Source: Symsagittifera roscoffensis (lineage: Eukaryota > Xenacoelomorpha > Acoela > Convolutidae). Taken from it: a stretch of DNA of 64,000 bases. Of the stretch, positions 13,271 to 25,158 are shown piece after piece. Below the pieces are notes generated by a model. The model searched no databases and was not told the DNA's origin. It saw only the letters and a list, made by a program, of their open reading frames with translations. The position numbers and the translations under genes were made by a program. How positions within the stretch are numbered: position 1 is the stretch's first letter; each line of letters starts with the position of its first letter. The stretch lies in the NCBI RefSeq assembly GCF_963678635.1, contig NC_087064.1, positions 55,744,338 to 55,808,337 of the forward strand. The letters run 5' to 3'.

Positions 13271-15989
13271 TGTTAATGATCATTAAAATCATATTTTTAA
13301 TGTCCGATTTGTGAACTCTTGATATCCTAAATGTAAATGTCTCTTTGAAACTCTTTAACATTTGACTGTAAGATAAAGTTGGGTACTAAATTTGAGAAAC
13401 CAGGGAATTGAAAACTCGAAAAACTAATGGTTCGGCAATCATTATCATGGCGACCAAAATCTTCTGATGTGCACAATGCTTCCAGCTTGACAAGGGATCT
13501 GGACGCCATTACAAGTATTCCGCGTCAATCAATTTCATCCAGGTTTTCGAAAGGGATCAGGATCAGGCAAGATTTGTATTGGTTGCAAATACGAGTTGGT
13601 TAGAAATTGTACTCAAAATTGTGAGTGGGGCAATTTTTACTCAAAGGACCGAAGCCTGTTTTTTGTCTCAAAAAATGTGATTTAAATAAATGTACATAAT
13701 TGGCGATTTTATATGTTGCTTTATCATTTCATACGTCATACAGTTTTATCTCAAATGTCAGAAAATTTTTCATCAAAGTTTTTAGATACGTTTTTTGCTG
13801 CACTAATTTGAAATACTGAAAAGTTCTCGGAAAAACAACGACAGATATTGAAAAAAAATTCTTTTTTGATTTTTCAAGCTTTGTGTTCCTGACCCATTTA
13901 CTTTGATTTCTTTAAAAAAAAGCGCTGTAGAGTTCATAACTCATCTAAAAATAAACAAAAGCAAGGTTGTTAAAAGTTCTTTAACCTTTCAAAAAAGGAA
14001 CAGAAATAAAACAGTACGAGTACGCGTATTAGGGTTTCTCAATCAATGTAATAAGGTTTTCAAAGTCAGTTGAATTTTTCTATTGGCTTCATAAAATTTC
14101 CACTTACACACACCCAAAAAATGTTGCTATCGAATTCAAAATTTGAGGTTTAATTGCTGTAACTCATATAAACTAAAAAAAAAAAAACATTTTTGAGCAA
14201 TATCACGCACGATATTTTTTATATACGAAAAGCGGGCTGTCGTCAGGAACGGTGCGATCCTAAGGCATCCTACAACGAAAATTACAACGACTTACAACTT
14301 CAACAAGATGTTTTTTCATTTTATCGGAGCTTTTGTTACCTCACAAATTTATTTCAAAACTTTCATCTCAAAGTTTCACCCACGAATCGGTCATTATGCT
14401 TTTTGAGTTGACCAACCGTTGCGCTATTACTACTATGTTAATTAATGAAAACTTATCAAAAAACAAGATAGAATTTTGAGGCTCTATCTAGAATTTCCTC
14501 TTCATTATATAAAAGTCAAAATCTTTGCTTAACAACAAAATTTGAACAAAGTAAGCAAAGTTTTTGAGATTTATTTCATTTTACAATTTTTTGAGCGTAG
14601 GAGGCGTTTTCGATGCATTTTTGTAAATAAGTGAGGGTTGTTATGTTTAGATAGCATAAATTTCCAGTTTTAATTTTTCGCACAGAATAGATTTCTATCA
14701 AAATCAGTGTCGATTTTGGCTGAGTTTTTACAAACAATGCCATAAAAATTCACTTGTCTTTAAAACTTGATGATTCTACAAAAAATTGGTGAAAAGGTTA
14801 CAGTGGTAATCCTTGATAATTAGGTATATTTTGTTGTCTCATACCAGACAAGTAAATTCTCTGCTGCAACTTGGAGTAATTTTTTTTGTATTGTGAGAAA
14901 ATTAGATTACCTAGTGAAAAGTTAATTTAGTGTGCCAAAAACATTTTCTTTTCTTCAAAATAACATGTTAGAATGATTTGATTTAAATTTAGATTGCTTT
15001 TGCTTGCAAAAACTTAAACACCAAATTAAATTCTTTCGAAACCTCTAAACATTACCGGCAATCCAATTCCCTCAAATTAATAACGTTTTTTGTTTTGTTT
15101 TTTCGTTTGAAATATCAATTTAAGTTTCCTGAACAAATTCTTCAGGTTAATTTTTTTATCATAAAGTTGATGCAACCTTCGCGTTCGTTTTTTTGTAACT
15201 TGCTAATGTTATTAGCGCAAGTAATTTATTTGTTTAACTTGAGAGTTGAAATAAAAAACTAATATCTCAATCCGAGATTCCTCAGAAACATTTTATTTTT
15301 GTATCTTAGTGTACTGTTTGATTCTATTTCGATGATAGAAAACTAATTAATTTGAAGAAATGAACGGATATAATTAATCTTTGTATTTGACAATTCTACG
15401 GTAGCTTGACGGATTACTCCACTTGTATAAACAAGTAGCATAAGACGAATAAAGTTACTAGTTCCTGATTGAGGTAAATCAACAACTGCTATTCATGTAG
15501 AAAAAAGTTTTTGTAGTTGTGGGATATTGGACAGTAAAAGCACCTGTCGATCTGATACATCGACTAGCATTTAGTCTACAGAGGAGCACATTTTTTCCTT
15601 AGGGCATCTGAAAAAATAACTTTTTGCTTTAGTTTGGTTTTATAGTGTTGTTGTTGTTGATTGAAGTTAAAATTGTTGGGCTGGAGGTGTTTCCTGTTAT
15701 ATTTTTTGTACAACATGTTCACTTTGGTCATTTCAGTCTGAGTATAATCCAGTTTTATTTCGTGTTTTTGGTTGTAGCTTAGGTTCTGCTAGTTCAGGTC
15801 GTTCTACCATTTTCATTCAAGCACTATTTTACTGATTATGTTTTGTTGACAATTCGTTTTTTTTTACTGAGTTTTTCGCGATTCTGGGTTGAACTTTCGT
15901 TTGAAAAATTGAGTAAAAATTGACAGATTGAAAAGTTTATAAGGTGCACCTAATCTTATTTTTCAAAAAATCAAAAAGACGAATAAAGT
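13271..15989. other. No gene recognised
   Basis: AT-rich sequence to the right of the satellite. Only short open frames on both strands. A slightly GC-richer stretch lies at 13,400-13,650. It contains a 60-codon - strand frame and a short Cys-rich + strand frame, but neither resembles a family I know. I see no RNA gene or clear mobile element here. Confidence 0.5.
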
Positions 15990-16504
15990 TCTTGAAGCTG
16001 TTCCAGTGCGTATTCTTCTTACTGCAAAACTACCTCTATTGTAGCAACATGATCATTTAGCTGTTGCCAAGTTGCGGGTGGATTCTCAATTAGAAATTGA
16101 CTGCTATTTGTTTTAAGCCTGGCTGAATGAAGTTTCACACAAAGGAATCGCATTTTTGAAATTGTAACTATTTTTTCTGGCAGAAATTGGAGAAAAAGAG
16201 AACAGGCAAAGTTTATTCCAATTTTTTTTTACTTCGAAAGCTTAGAGCGGTTATCAGTTGTATTTTATACGGCTAACATCATTCTTGTTAGAATTTGTGT
16301 TCTTTGTAGATATCAATACTACCTATTATCAACACCTCTTGAAGCTGTTCCAGTGCGTATTCTTCTTACTGCAAAACTACCTCTATTGTAGCAACATGAT
16401 CATTTAGCTGTTGCCAAGTTGCGGGTGGATTCTCAATTAGAAATTGACTGCTATTTGTTTTAAGCCTGGCTGAATGAAGTTTCACACAAAGGAATCGCAT
16501 TTTT
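15990..16504. repeat. 168 bp direct duplication (15,990-16,157 and 16,337-16,504)
   Basis: The two copies start at ttgaagctgttccagtgcg, end at caaaggaatcgcattttt, and look essentially identical by eye, offset 347 bp. The 179 bp between them is unrelated. The duplicated segment is part of the decayed gag remnant. Near identity within old debris suggests a recent local duplication or an assembly artefact. Confidence 0.85.
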
Positions 16505-16740
16505 TCGCTGTTCTACGTATTAACTTTCCATAAACTCATCAGGCTGTCTTTTTATGTTTTCTGCATCTATTTGCCTTTTATACTTATTCTTATCATCAGT
16601 GAATCTATCTATAAACTGATCTCGTATATCGTTCCAAGATAAACCTACTGATAACTCCCTATACCATTGAGCGGCTGGAAATCTTGATATTGAACCGAAT
16701 AATGCTCTCCCCCTGACGTCATATGTGTCTTGACTTGATC
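15990..16740 (-). pseudogene. Decayed retroelement gag (capsid) remnant
   Basis: Read on the - strand from about 16,740 downward, a frame gives a typical Ty3/gypsy capsid block: LFGSISRFPAAQWYRELS, then LSWNDIRDQFIDRFTDD and IKRQPDEF. It breaks at a stop near 16,525. In another frame the sequence continues with QFLIENPPATWQQLNDHV, a block that follows the capsid core in related Gag proteins. That second part lies inside a segment present twice (16,337-16,504 and 15,990-16,157). No zinc knuckle, protease or RT is visible next to it, and no LTR was found. It belongs to a different family from the element at 28.9 kb, because the residues are on the opposite strand and unlike that gag. It is non-functional. 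Confidence 0.65.
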
Positions 16741-19700
16741 GTTACCTCCGGCTGCTCGTCGAGTGCCAAAGGAAGATGATATCTTTATCTAAATTACATT
16801 AAGAAAATATCTGCTTTTAATTGTAAGCTTGTAAACTACTTTTGAGAATCAAGTCCGGATATGCAGCTACATTCGCAAATTGTTTTGTACTTCACCTAGA
16901 CTTAGGCTATTAGTACATAGAAATTGTTTTTTTTGTGTAATGATACACTGTGAGGATTGAATAATTTTTATTTAGGTTATGTGAAGTTAATTGGGTTTGA
17001 GGAATATAGTTTTGGTTGGATATATCAATAATTCTATGAGGGCGTGTGAGTTTTTTTCAGAATCGATATTATCATTGTGGTATTGGCGCAGGAAAGAACG
17101 GTTAGTTTTAGTTTTTTGGTTTGGATATTTGGACAAAGTGGTAACTTTTGTAATTATAGTTACTTGAGAGAAACTTGATATACTTTTTCAGAGCTTTCTC
17201 TAAAAAATAATTTATTTATATATATTCATAAAAAAAGTTTAAAAAATTTTAGAAGGTCCTTTAATCAATTTGTAATTAAGTTTTTTTTGGTAGTTCAGAT
17301 CTTGCTGTGGAAAACGTTGTTATACCATAAAAAGGACCTTTTTGCTTCGTTTTGGATTTATTTATTTGGATGATATGAGAAAGCAATTGGAAGTGAAGTA
17401 ATTAAGCGTTATTGTGTTATTCAAATTGTTTTGTTTGTTGTTTTTTTGCTGAAGAATTGTGCCGATTTCTGGATCGTATCAGCAAAAAAAGTTTTTTTTT
17501 CGTGTCTATCGTAATTAGGCTGTTTTGACAGAAAACTAACACAATAGTTCTCAATGTTAGTGATCTACGATATAATATTGGAGAATTTGCACCCTTATTT
17601 GAGCTATGTTTTTTTGCACTGAAGTCAATTTCAAATTGTGTTGCTCTTAAATTTCGACTGTAATCTTTGTTTTGATCCTTTTTTTCTGAGAAAACTTTAT
17701 TAGTTGATTAAGGTCTAATACGGCAGTGAAAGCTTCCTGGAATTGTTTAGCACTAATTAAAAAATTCAATAAGGAGTTGCCCAAAAAAATTTAGGAAAAT
17801 AATTTTTTTGTAATCTCTTTTTGAAACTATATATTTTTTGACATATAACTTTTAGCGGAAAACTGAAACATTGTTTTTGTAAAGTTTTTTAAAGGCTTAT
17901 TTATGACGAGATACTTAGTTACTAGTTTTTGAGGTCCTCACCAGCCTAAATTTTGGTCAAAATTACTTTTTTTGTGCTGAAAAAAACCTGAAACCTCAAT
18001 TATGGTTGCGAGGTTATGATTTTTGATCTTGAAAGTTGTCCAAAGGCTTCAGTTTAAATTGTGTATCCTTTATCATACAAAAATCTCCGCAACAGTCTAA
18101 GTTTTTGATATCTAAACTTAGTTTTTGAAATCTGAAATTAAAATTTAAAACTTTCTCAAACTCCGTAAATTAGAAAAAATTGATAGTTGTTCTAATGTAA
18201 TTTAGACTTATCAACTAAATTATAACATCAAATCAATTTTTTTAATGAAACCCAGTTTTTTTGGGCTGAATCTATAATTTCCATAACTAAAACTATGGTA
18301 TGTCCACTTAGTTTTCAAATCTAAATTTTAGGTTGGCATCTCTAATTTGTGTCTGTCCCAACATAAAAACTGCCAAACACTTTAAAGCCTAAGCCTAAAA
18401 AATCAATTTTGTTGAATTTGAAAAGTGTTTTGTTTAGAAACTGGTTACTGAATTCCTAATATATACATAACTTTTTCAAAGTTTTGACTTCGAACGCAGA
18501 TTTTTTTTTGTCTGAAACAAAAAACACCTCTTCCAAAACGTACATTCTAAAATGTAACTAAGGGTTGGTTTTAACACCTTTAGTTTTTTCTCAGAAGTCA
18601 AAATTCGACGTTCTAATTTCTTTTTTAAGACCAGAAACTCAATTTGTGTAAACTGAATTCTAAAGCTAACAAGATTTACCAATAAAATCAGATTTTTGGC
18701 TTGACGTATCTGAATTTGAATTTCACTAGCTAAACTTTTGCTGTTATACCCGAATTCGTTTGTAGAAATTTAATTTTTCGGCACAAAACTATTTGAAAAG
18801 TTTAACCATAGCACTGAAATTTCGACTGAATCCTAAATTTTTTGTGAGTAAAAATCCATTTTCTAGTGCTTGAACTACCATATAAAACCTGTTATATCGA
18901 TATAAATAAAATTTGTTAAAGTTTAACATTTAATTTTATCATGAAACTTGATTTTTGATGCTCCAACTAAAACTTGCGGTTTGTTTCTCTGTGGTTGACT
19001 TCTAAGCTTGGTTTGATTGTGATTTTATATGATTTGTTCGTTTTATATCGAAAACTTCTCAACTGAACTTAATATAAAACACTCGATTTTTTTCCCTTTT
19101 CTTCAGTTTTTCTTATATTTCATTAAATGATACCGTTTACTGATGAATGATTTAGGTTTAATTTACGTTAAGGTGGGTTCAGACAATCTTAATTGAAGGA
19201 AAATTGAGGATAAGCCTCGACAAACGATGAAGAATTAGAATAAACGGCGACAAAATAGAAATGGTCTGATATATATGTGAACAAGAAACCATTATATTAA
19301 AAATTGGTACTCTAACGTTGCATATAGGACCAATCAACCCTCTTTAAAAAGTGAAGATTGGGCACGTTCTCAACTAGTAGAGCGATTACTAAGACTAAAA
19401 AGGTTTAATCTGCTAACGGCAGCGACAGATAACGTTTCCTTTTGGAAATATTTGGGATAATATAAGAATATTAGATAATAAATTTCTCATGAGCTAGTAG
19501 CAGAAAAAAGCAGTATGAAATGATTTGAGGTGACTGATGAGTGTTGGGAAAGTTAATCACCTGAATGCTACAAAAAATTTCTGACAAAAGAGCGTCAACT
19601 GGGTAGATATCCGCAGTCTCTATTTTTTTTCACGCTGGAAGCTTGGAGGAAATAGAGGCTTATTTGTCCTAATATACTTTTTGTTTATTGAAAACTATTT

Positions 19701-22260
19701 TTATTAATTGAGTGAGTTTAGTTTGTTTGAAAATTAAATTTTAAGGAGTAGTTCTCTGCTGCAGTCACACCAGTTTTACTAAGGGGACAAATGCTTTCGT
19801 ATAGCCTCTCCTGTATCTTTAGCATTTTATCCTGTCGCTATTAGTCGTTCCGTTTTTTTATAGCTTTTTTTGTTTATTTTCAAAATCTGAAACAAACTAA
19901 ATAACGAACCGGGTTATTTTCCAGGTCGAAGACCTGACATAACTTGAACATGACTGATCACATAGGTTTGCGTTTTCGCTTTACTTCATCTTCCTTTTCA
20001 TCGAGAACCTTTTTCCTCAGCATCTGCATTCTTTACTAGATCACAAATAAAAGTATATTTGTTTCTTTTAATCTGATAATTTTTTCAATTTGCACCTGAT
20101 TGAACATTTAAAGTTTTTAATTAGGCTTTGTAACAGACCAATGCTTATCGCTTCATTGTCCCAATTCTTAAGTCAGAACAATTAAATCAATCAACATAAA
20201 TGACTCTAGATTGCACTTGCAACTTTGCTACATTTCGCTTAATAAGTTTTTAATGCACTTTCAAAATAATGAGTTCAAAAAATGAGATAAATTGGACTAG
20301 TATTTACGAAATAGTCACTTTTTCAATCAAGAATTTATATTCCTAAAAAAAGTAAGCCAGTCAGTATCTGATTTAATGAACAGTAGCATTAATTTTGAGG
20401 GGCGTACTCTTCTTAACTTACAATTGAGTCCTACTTGAGTAAATAATTAAAACAATAGTGTAAAATTTACAATAGTACATGTTCTTCAATGGAATAAAAC
20501 AAAGCTTGCTCATATCATGAAAACCTTGTTATTGTAAGAGTTGAGCCGAAAAAAAGAACCTTGAATTATTACTCAAAGTATTTTTCATGTACGTTATGAA
20601 GTGAAGCTAAAAAAACAATCTAGCTATAGCGGGCTTCATTCAATTTAAGAAAAATGTTAGCGAGACTTGGTACGATGGTGACGATAAAAAAGATGGTAAG
20701 AAGCTAAAGAGGCTACTGTTACGGAAACAGCCGGAACGATTTTTTACGACCAATATACGGATCGCAGGCAAACGGATGGGTTGAATCTTACGACTTGAGT
20801 ATCATACAACCGAAATGACAAAATAATTCACATCAAATCGCTCAACATCGAAGTCGGGGTACAGCTTTGAAAGAGACACATTTTCCGAGACTAAAACGTG
20901 AATAGGAAAACGAACCCGGAAACCAGCGGGTTAAGTGAACCTTTTTAGGCTTCAGAGAGAACCCCTGAGAGAACTTTAGTGGTAATATATCCACTCAAAT
21001 TCATTTGCTTAACAAAATCCACGACGGTGCGAAAACAATAAAAAGGGATATACAGAACATGAAATTTTTAAAATGGCTTTTATACTGTGCTGGGCAAAAA
21101 CTCAAAATGTTCGTGAATTCGTTCAAAAAGCTTATCATTAATTAAATAAAATCTTTTAGCGCATCTTTTCAAAGTTTCTGGTATTTATGATCCTTAGCTT
21201 GGATTTTGAAATCCGTCGCGGCTCAGATTGTACTCAAAAAGATAATGGTACAAAGCTTACTGCAATAAAATAGGTCAAAATTGATTTTTAAATATCTCTC
21301 TTGCTTTTTTGTTACCTTCTAATTTGTGGTCTTCAAGGTTTTGAACAGTCTTTTCGCTGACCTTATTGACGGTCGTTTAGTTTCTAGGAAATGTCAATTG
21401 TAGACATAAGATAGACGGACATAGCTGTTAAAATCATCATGAGGTTAGACAAAGGACTGACAGACAATATAATCCAATAAGTGGTTTAAACTCGCAACAA
21501 AAATAGACTATAATGACAGAAGTTCTGAGAAAATGTTTCCCTTATAATCAATTATGATCCATGGAACTCAAATACAGGAAAAATTTTGCCATGAAAGCTA
21601 ATGATTTTTTCAGGCCCACGAAGTTGCTTCGACCGTGGTAATGCCATACACCGCCTAATTTGGGGTTGATATTTAACTCTGCCCAACGCAAACGATCGCT
21701 CACCAAAAGTAAATTTTACGATCGCTCACCAAAAATAAATTAGGAAAGTCAAATTTGATAAATTATGATTTTAAAGAAATCAAGTTTGTCAGTTCATTGA
21801 ATGTTTAAGCTCGAAGTTATAAACTTTACTGTTCGAGATTTTGTTTCAAATTTAAGTTCTGATAATTATGTCTCATGCATTATACATTGTAAAGCAAAGA
21901 AAGATTGCGCAAAAACTCTCTATTAGCAGATTTTTTTTTGAATAATTTTTTTCTGATTTATTTTTCTTTCTCTACGTTTTGTTTGATTGTACACAATAAA
22001 GTTAGTGAAAACCTTTTTGGCGAGGCTTTTAGATTTTATACTCAATTTGGCTTAAAATGCATCGTGCTTTTTTGAACGTAAAAAAATAATTTATAATTAT
22101 ATGCTATCTGCTTTCAAACGTATTTTTGATAGATTTTTGTTAAAGTAGCGACAAGTGGCAAACATTTTTTCTAAATCATTTTTTCTAACGGAGAAAAACT
22201 TAACTGTTTGCTTGCATCAAGAGAAAGTACTTCGAGCTTAACTGCTATTATCAATTTCAG
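16741..22260. other. No gene recognised; probable upstream/intron DNA
   Basis: AT-rich, low-complexity-prone sequence with no frame I can assign. A few GC-richer patches (for example 20,640-20,780) have short frames without family resemblance. If the protease exon at 22,261 is real, its upstream exon(s) with the start codon and signal peptide should lie here or further left. I could not identify them. Confidence 0.45.
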
Positions 22261-22359
22261 AGTTTCGGCATTCACGTGAAAGGCGTTGTGGTGCAGTGTC
22301 GATTGACTACTACTGGTTCATGACATCTGCCAGCTGTGTGTACAAGCTCAAAAAATTAA
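22261..22359 (+). CDS. Serine-protease homologue, exon with the His57 region (His replaced)
   Basis: A polypyrimidine-poor but plausible acceptor (tatcaatttcag) precedes an open segment that reads CGAVSIDYYWFMTSASCVYK. This aligns with the chymotrypsin-family block CGG-L-I-x-x-x-W-V-L-T-A-A-H-C, with Ser where the catalytic His is expected. The two cysteines that bracket the loop are kept. The donor is uncertain; a GT at 22,360 fits best (phase 1), but GTs at 22,335-22,340 are possible. The next recognisable exon (51,180) starts in a different phase and lacks ~30 expected residues, so at least one exon between them is missing from this list. It may instead belong to a separate paralogue. Family match is strong by motif; gene membership is inferred. 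Confidence 0.6.
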
Positions 22360-22507
22360 GTCAGTGGTTACTTAACTTAGATGCACCCTTCTGAGGAAAT
22401 AACATGCTCGGTTTGAGGGTTTTATATATCCGAGAAAAGTTATAAAAATTCAGCGCATGTTTAAAATAAATTTTTAGAATTTTACACCTGTTATTCCAGC
22501 TTTCGAA

Positions 22508-22992
22508 AAAACGGAAGATTTATGCTCGGTGTGGTTTTTTATTCAGTCAATTTTCGCCGATCGAGGTAAAAGATTTCATCATAAAACTTTTATACCCTAT
22601 TGAAGATATCGACTCCCTGAAGTCAAATCTAACAAGATATTATACCTCAGATTATCTTTTGTAAAGTTCTGGGGGTTTGAAAACTGCCAAACTGGCCATG
22701 TTCTGGACTAAAATATGCGCACTTGGAAAATTTTATGCATTTAGCTGAGAGCGTGAGGCAAATTATTCATGCTGGGCAAATTATACCTCACAACAAAATC
22801 GTTCCAAATTGAATTGAGGCTAGCTAATCAGATCGGTCGTAATAATTTCGTACGACTTAGCATTTCACACATTGATATTGTTCAAAATTTGTTATAGGTT
22901 TTCAATAATTTTGTTTCCCAAAAACTATTTGATATGAATTAAGAGACAATCTGAACATCCAGGGCTTTGCCCTGATATACGAGAAGTCTTGT
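22508..22992. mobile_element. Half copy of the palindromic foldback element
   Basis: The order of blocks matches the right arm of the 1.1 kb palindrome at 27,020-28,110. It begins with acggaag..tgctcggtgtggtttttt, continues with gtaaagttctgggggtttgaaaactgcc and a caaaatcgttccaaattg block, and ends with cagggctttgccctgat and gaagtcttgt. It is diverged and lacks the other arm. It lies just downstream of the protease exon, presumably in the intron. Confidence 0.65.
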
Positions 22993-23076
22993 TCTTCTTA
23001 TAAATGCTCGCATAAGAGTGAAACTAAATTGCTCAAAAAATCCATTTCTTTTGCGCTAGTGTATGGATAATATGCA

Positions 23077-23706
23077 TAAATTAACCGCACTAAACAAACA
23101 AATTTGAAACTTCAAACGCGTTTTTCTCAAATTGGGTTAAAATCAGAATGGTTCAAGTTTTTCTCCAAAATATTGAACCAAATTTTTACCCCAAAAAATG
23201 AGTCAGTTTAGCTTTCTTTTAGTAATCAAGAATTAAGCTAAAACTATTTGGTTGATAGATGAAAATTTTATTTTACAAGAAGCCTATTACGCATCCCAAC
23301 AAAGTTCTAGAAGGGTTCAATCTCCAAAAACTTGCGCAAATTGTTCAAAAATTGTTTTATATAATAAAAATCACATTTCTTGACTATCAAGCAAAATATT
23401 CTCTTTTATACAGGTTTTTGCAGATTTAACCATTCTAGAACTTTGTTGGTCTGTGTAAGGAGCTTCTTGTAATATAAAATTCTCATTTAATAACAAATTA
23501 GTTTCAGAATTAGTTTTAAAAAACCAAATTGATCCATTTTTGGGGTAAAGTTTTGGTTCAAAATTTTGGAGAAAAAAGATCACCATATTAATTTTGATGA
23601 AATACTGAGAAATTTTTGTTCTCTTCATTTTTTGTCTACTCTTGAGCCAATTTGAGAAAAACGCGTTTGAATTTTCAAAATTTAATCGTTTTGTTCGGTT
23701 AATTTA
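23077..23706. repeat. ~630 bp imperfect inverted repeat
   Basis: The left end, with taaattaaccg and then aaacgcgtttttctcaaatt, is mirrored at the right end by aatttgagaaaaacgcgttt and cggttaattta. The middle parts also pair: acaagaagcctattacg..caacaaagttctagaa against ttctagaactttgttgg..gagcttcttgt. The centre is near 23,390. Arms are roughly 290 bp with mismatches and indels. The shape fits a foldback or MITE-like element, but no protein, clean terminal repeat or target duplication is visible. Confidence 0.75.
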
Positions 23707-24199
23707 AATCAGCGCTGATCTAGAACTTTTTCGTGGATGTGGTAGGTGTATATTTGCAAAAAAAGTATTATGCCGCGACCGAATAAAACTTGTGATCACT
23801 TGTTAAAACGCTATGAAGAACCAATTCAACAAAAAAAATGAAAATTGTAATTGAAAGGTTTTTGGTAACCTCAGAGAGGACATATTCGAAAAAATTGGCA
23901 CTTTTTTTGGGTCGACTAAATTGATTTACCAAGCTCTCCCAAAACACTAAAAAGATCCTGTTTTGGCCCAACTTTCTGCGCCGCAGGCAAAAATTTGAAA
24001 AAAAAACAGGCCAAAAAAACGTTTTTTGTTTTAGGCACTTTTTGGAAAAATTTCCCTCAAAATTAGTACATATTGGCACCGAAGGCGCCTTTAGAAAAAT
24101 TTTAGGGTCCGTCAGCCAAAAATAGATCTCTCAAAATAGTACATAGGGGGACCATTTGGGTCCACAGGGGGTCGAATCCCTGAAGGAAGAGCATCCGAG

Positions 24200-24800
24200 C
24201 TCAAACACTATGCAAGGATTTGAACATCATATTTGAAGGCAAGAATCGCAACTCGATAGAGTACCCAGAAAGCACACAAATATAGGGTACGGAGTTTCAA
24301 TTTTTGGATGAAGGTAATTAAATTTTTTTAAATTTTTTTTTGAAAAATCACAAAAAACGTCATATCTCAAAAACTACAATGATTTGAGCAGTCAAATTTG
24401 GAGGCAAGATTCTCAACCCCTGAGAGTACCTTGACAGCACCCAACCATATGGTAAGGAAATTCAAATTTTAAAAACAAAAACTAATTCAAGTTTTTTCAA
24501 ATTTTTTTGAAAAAAGTAAAAAAAAAACGTAATATCTCAAAAACTACAAGGATTTGAGTCGTCTCATTTGGAGGCAAGATTCGCAATCCTTGAAAGTACT
24601 CTGATAGCACCCAGTTAAAGGGTTTGGAATTTCAAGTTTTCTAACTTATTCTGTAATTTGAATTTTCTGAAAATCTTTGAAAAACAATCAAAAATCGTCG
24701 TATCTAAAAAGTATTGAGCATTCTTAATTGGACGCCAAATTCGCAACCATTTGTGAACTCTGACAGCATCCCACTATTGGGCTGCTTTTTTTAAAGTGGG
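24200..24800. repeat. Tandem repeat, ~165 bp unit, about 3.5 copies
   Basis: The landmark ggaggcaagattcgcaa recurs at about 24,238, 24,403, 24,573 and 24,733 (spacing 160-170 bp). It is accompanied by atatctcaaaaactac and a following agcaccca block. Copies are clearly diverged. No coding potential is evident. Confidence 0.8.
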
Positions 24801-24971
24801 CGGAATAGCCACTGAAATCAAACTGGAAAATCGAGAAAAAAGTCTGAACCATTGCAATATACGATATAGCTTGAACGTGAAATTTTTTTTTCGTTAATTA
24901 TGCAGAAATATTTCGTTGAAAAAGCTTAAAGGTGGCGAGATAGTGAAGCCCGTATTTAAAAGTTTAATAGA

Positions 24972-25158
24972 TAGATATAAAAAAGTGATATAAAAAAGTG
25001 ATATAAGAAAAGTGATACTAGAAAATTGATTTAAAAAGTGATAAAAAAGTGATTAAAAAAGTCATATGAAAAAGTGATATAAGAAAGTGATGTTTAGAAA
25101 GTGATATAAAAAGTGATATGAAAAAAGTGATTTAAGAAAAGTGATATAAAGTGATTTA
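24972..25158. repeat. Simple repeat of aaaagtgatat-like units
   Basis: Imperfect repetition of gtgatat separated by A-rich spacers of varying length over about 185 bp. A short acagacagacag run follows at 25,297-25,313. Confidence 0.85.

Noticed and set aside
13327-13690. 60-codon - strand frame and a + strand Cys-rich segment (ICIGCKYELVRNCTQNCEWG)
   Set aside because: Possible exon with acceptor and GTGAGT-like donor, but short, without family resemblance and without a neighbouring exon I can recognise.
24155-24185. B-box-like ggggtcgaatccctg
   Set aside because: No A box or tRNA fold upstream; part of a short GC-richer stretch only.
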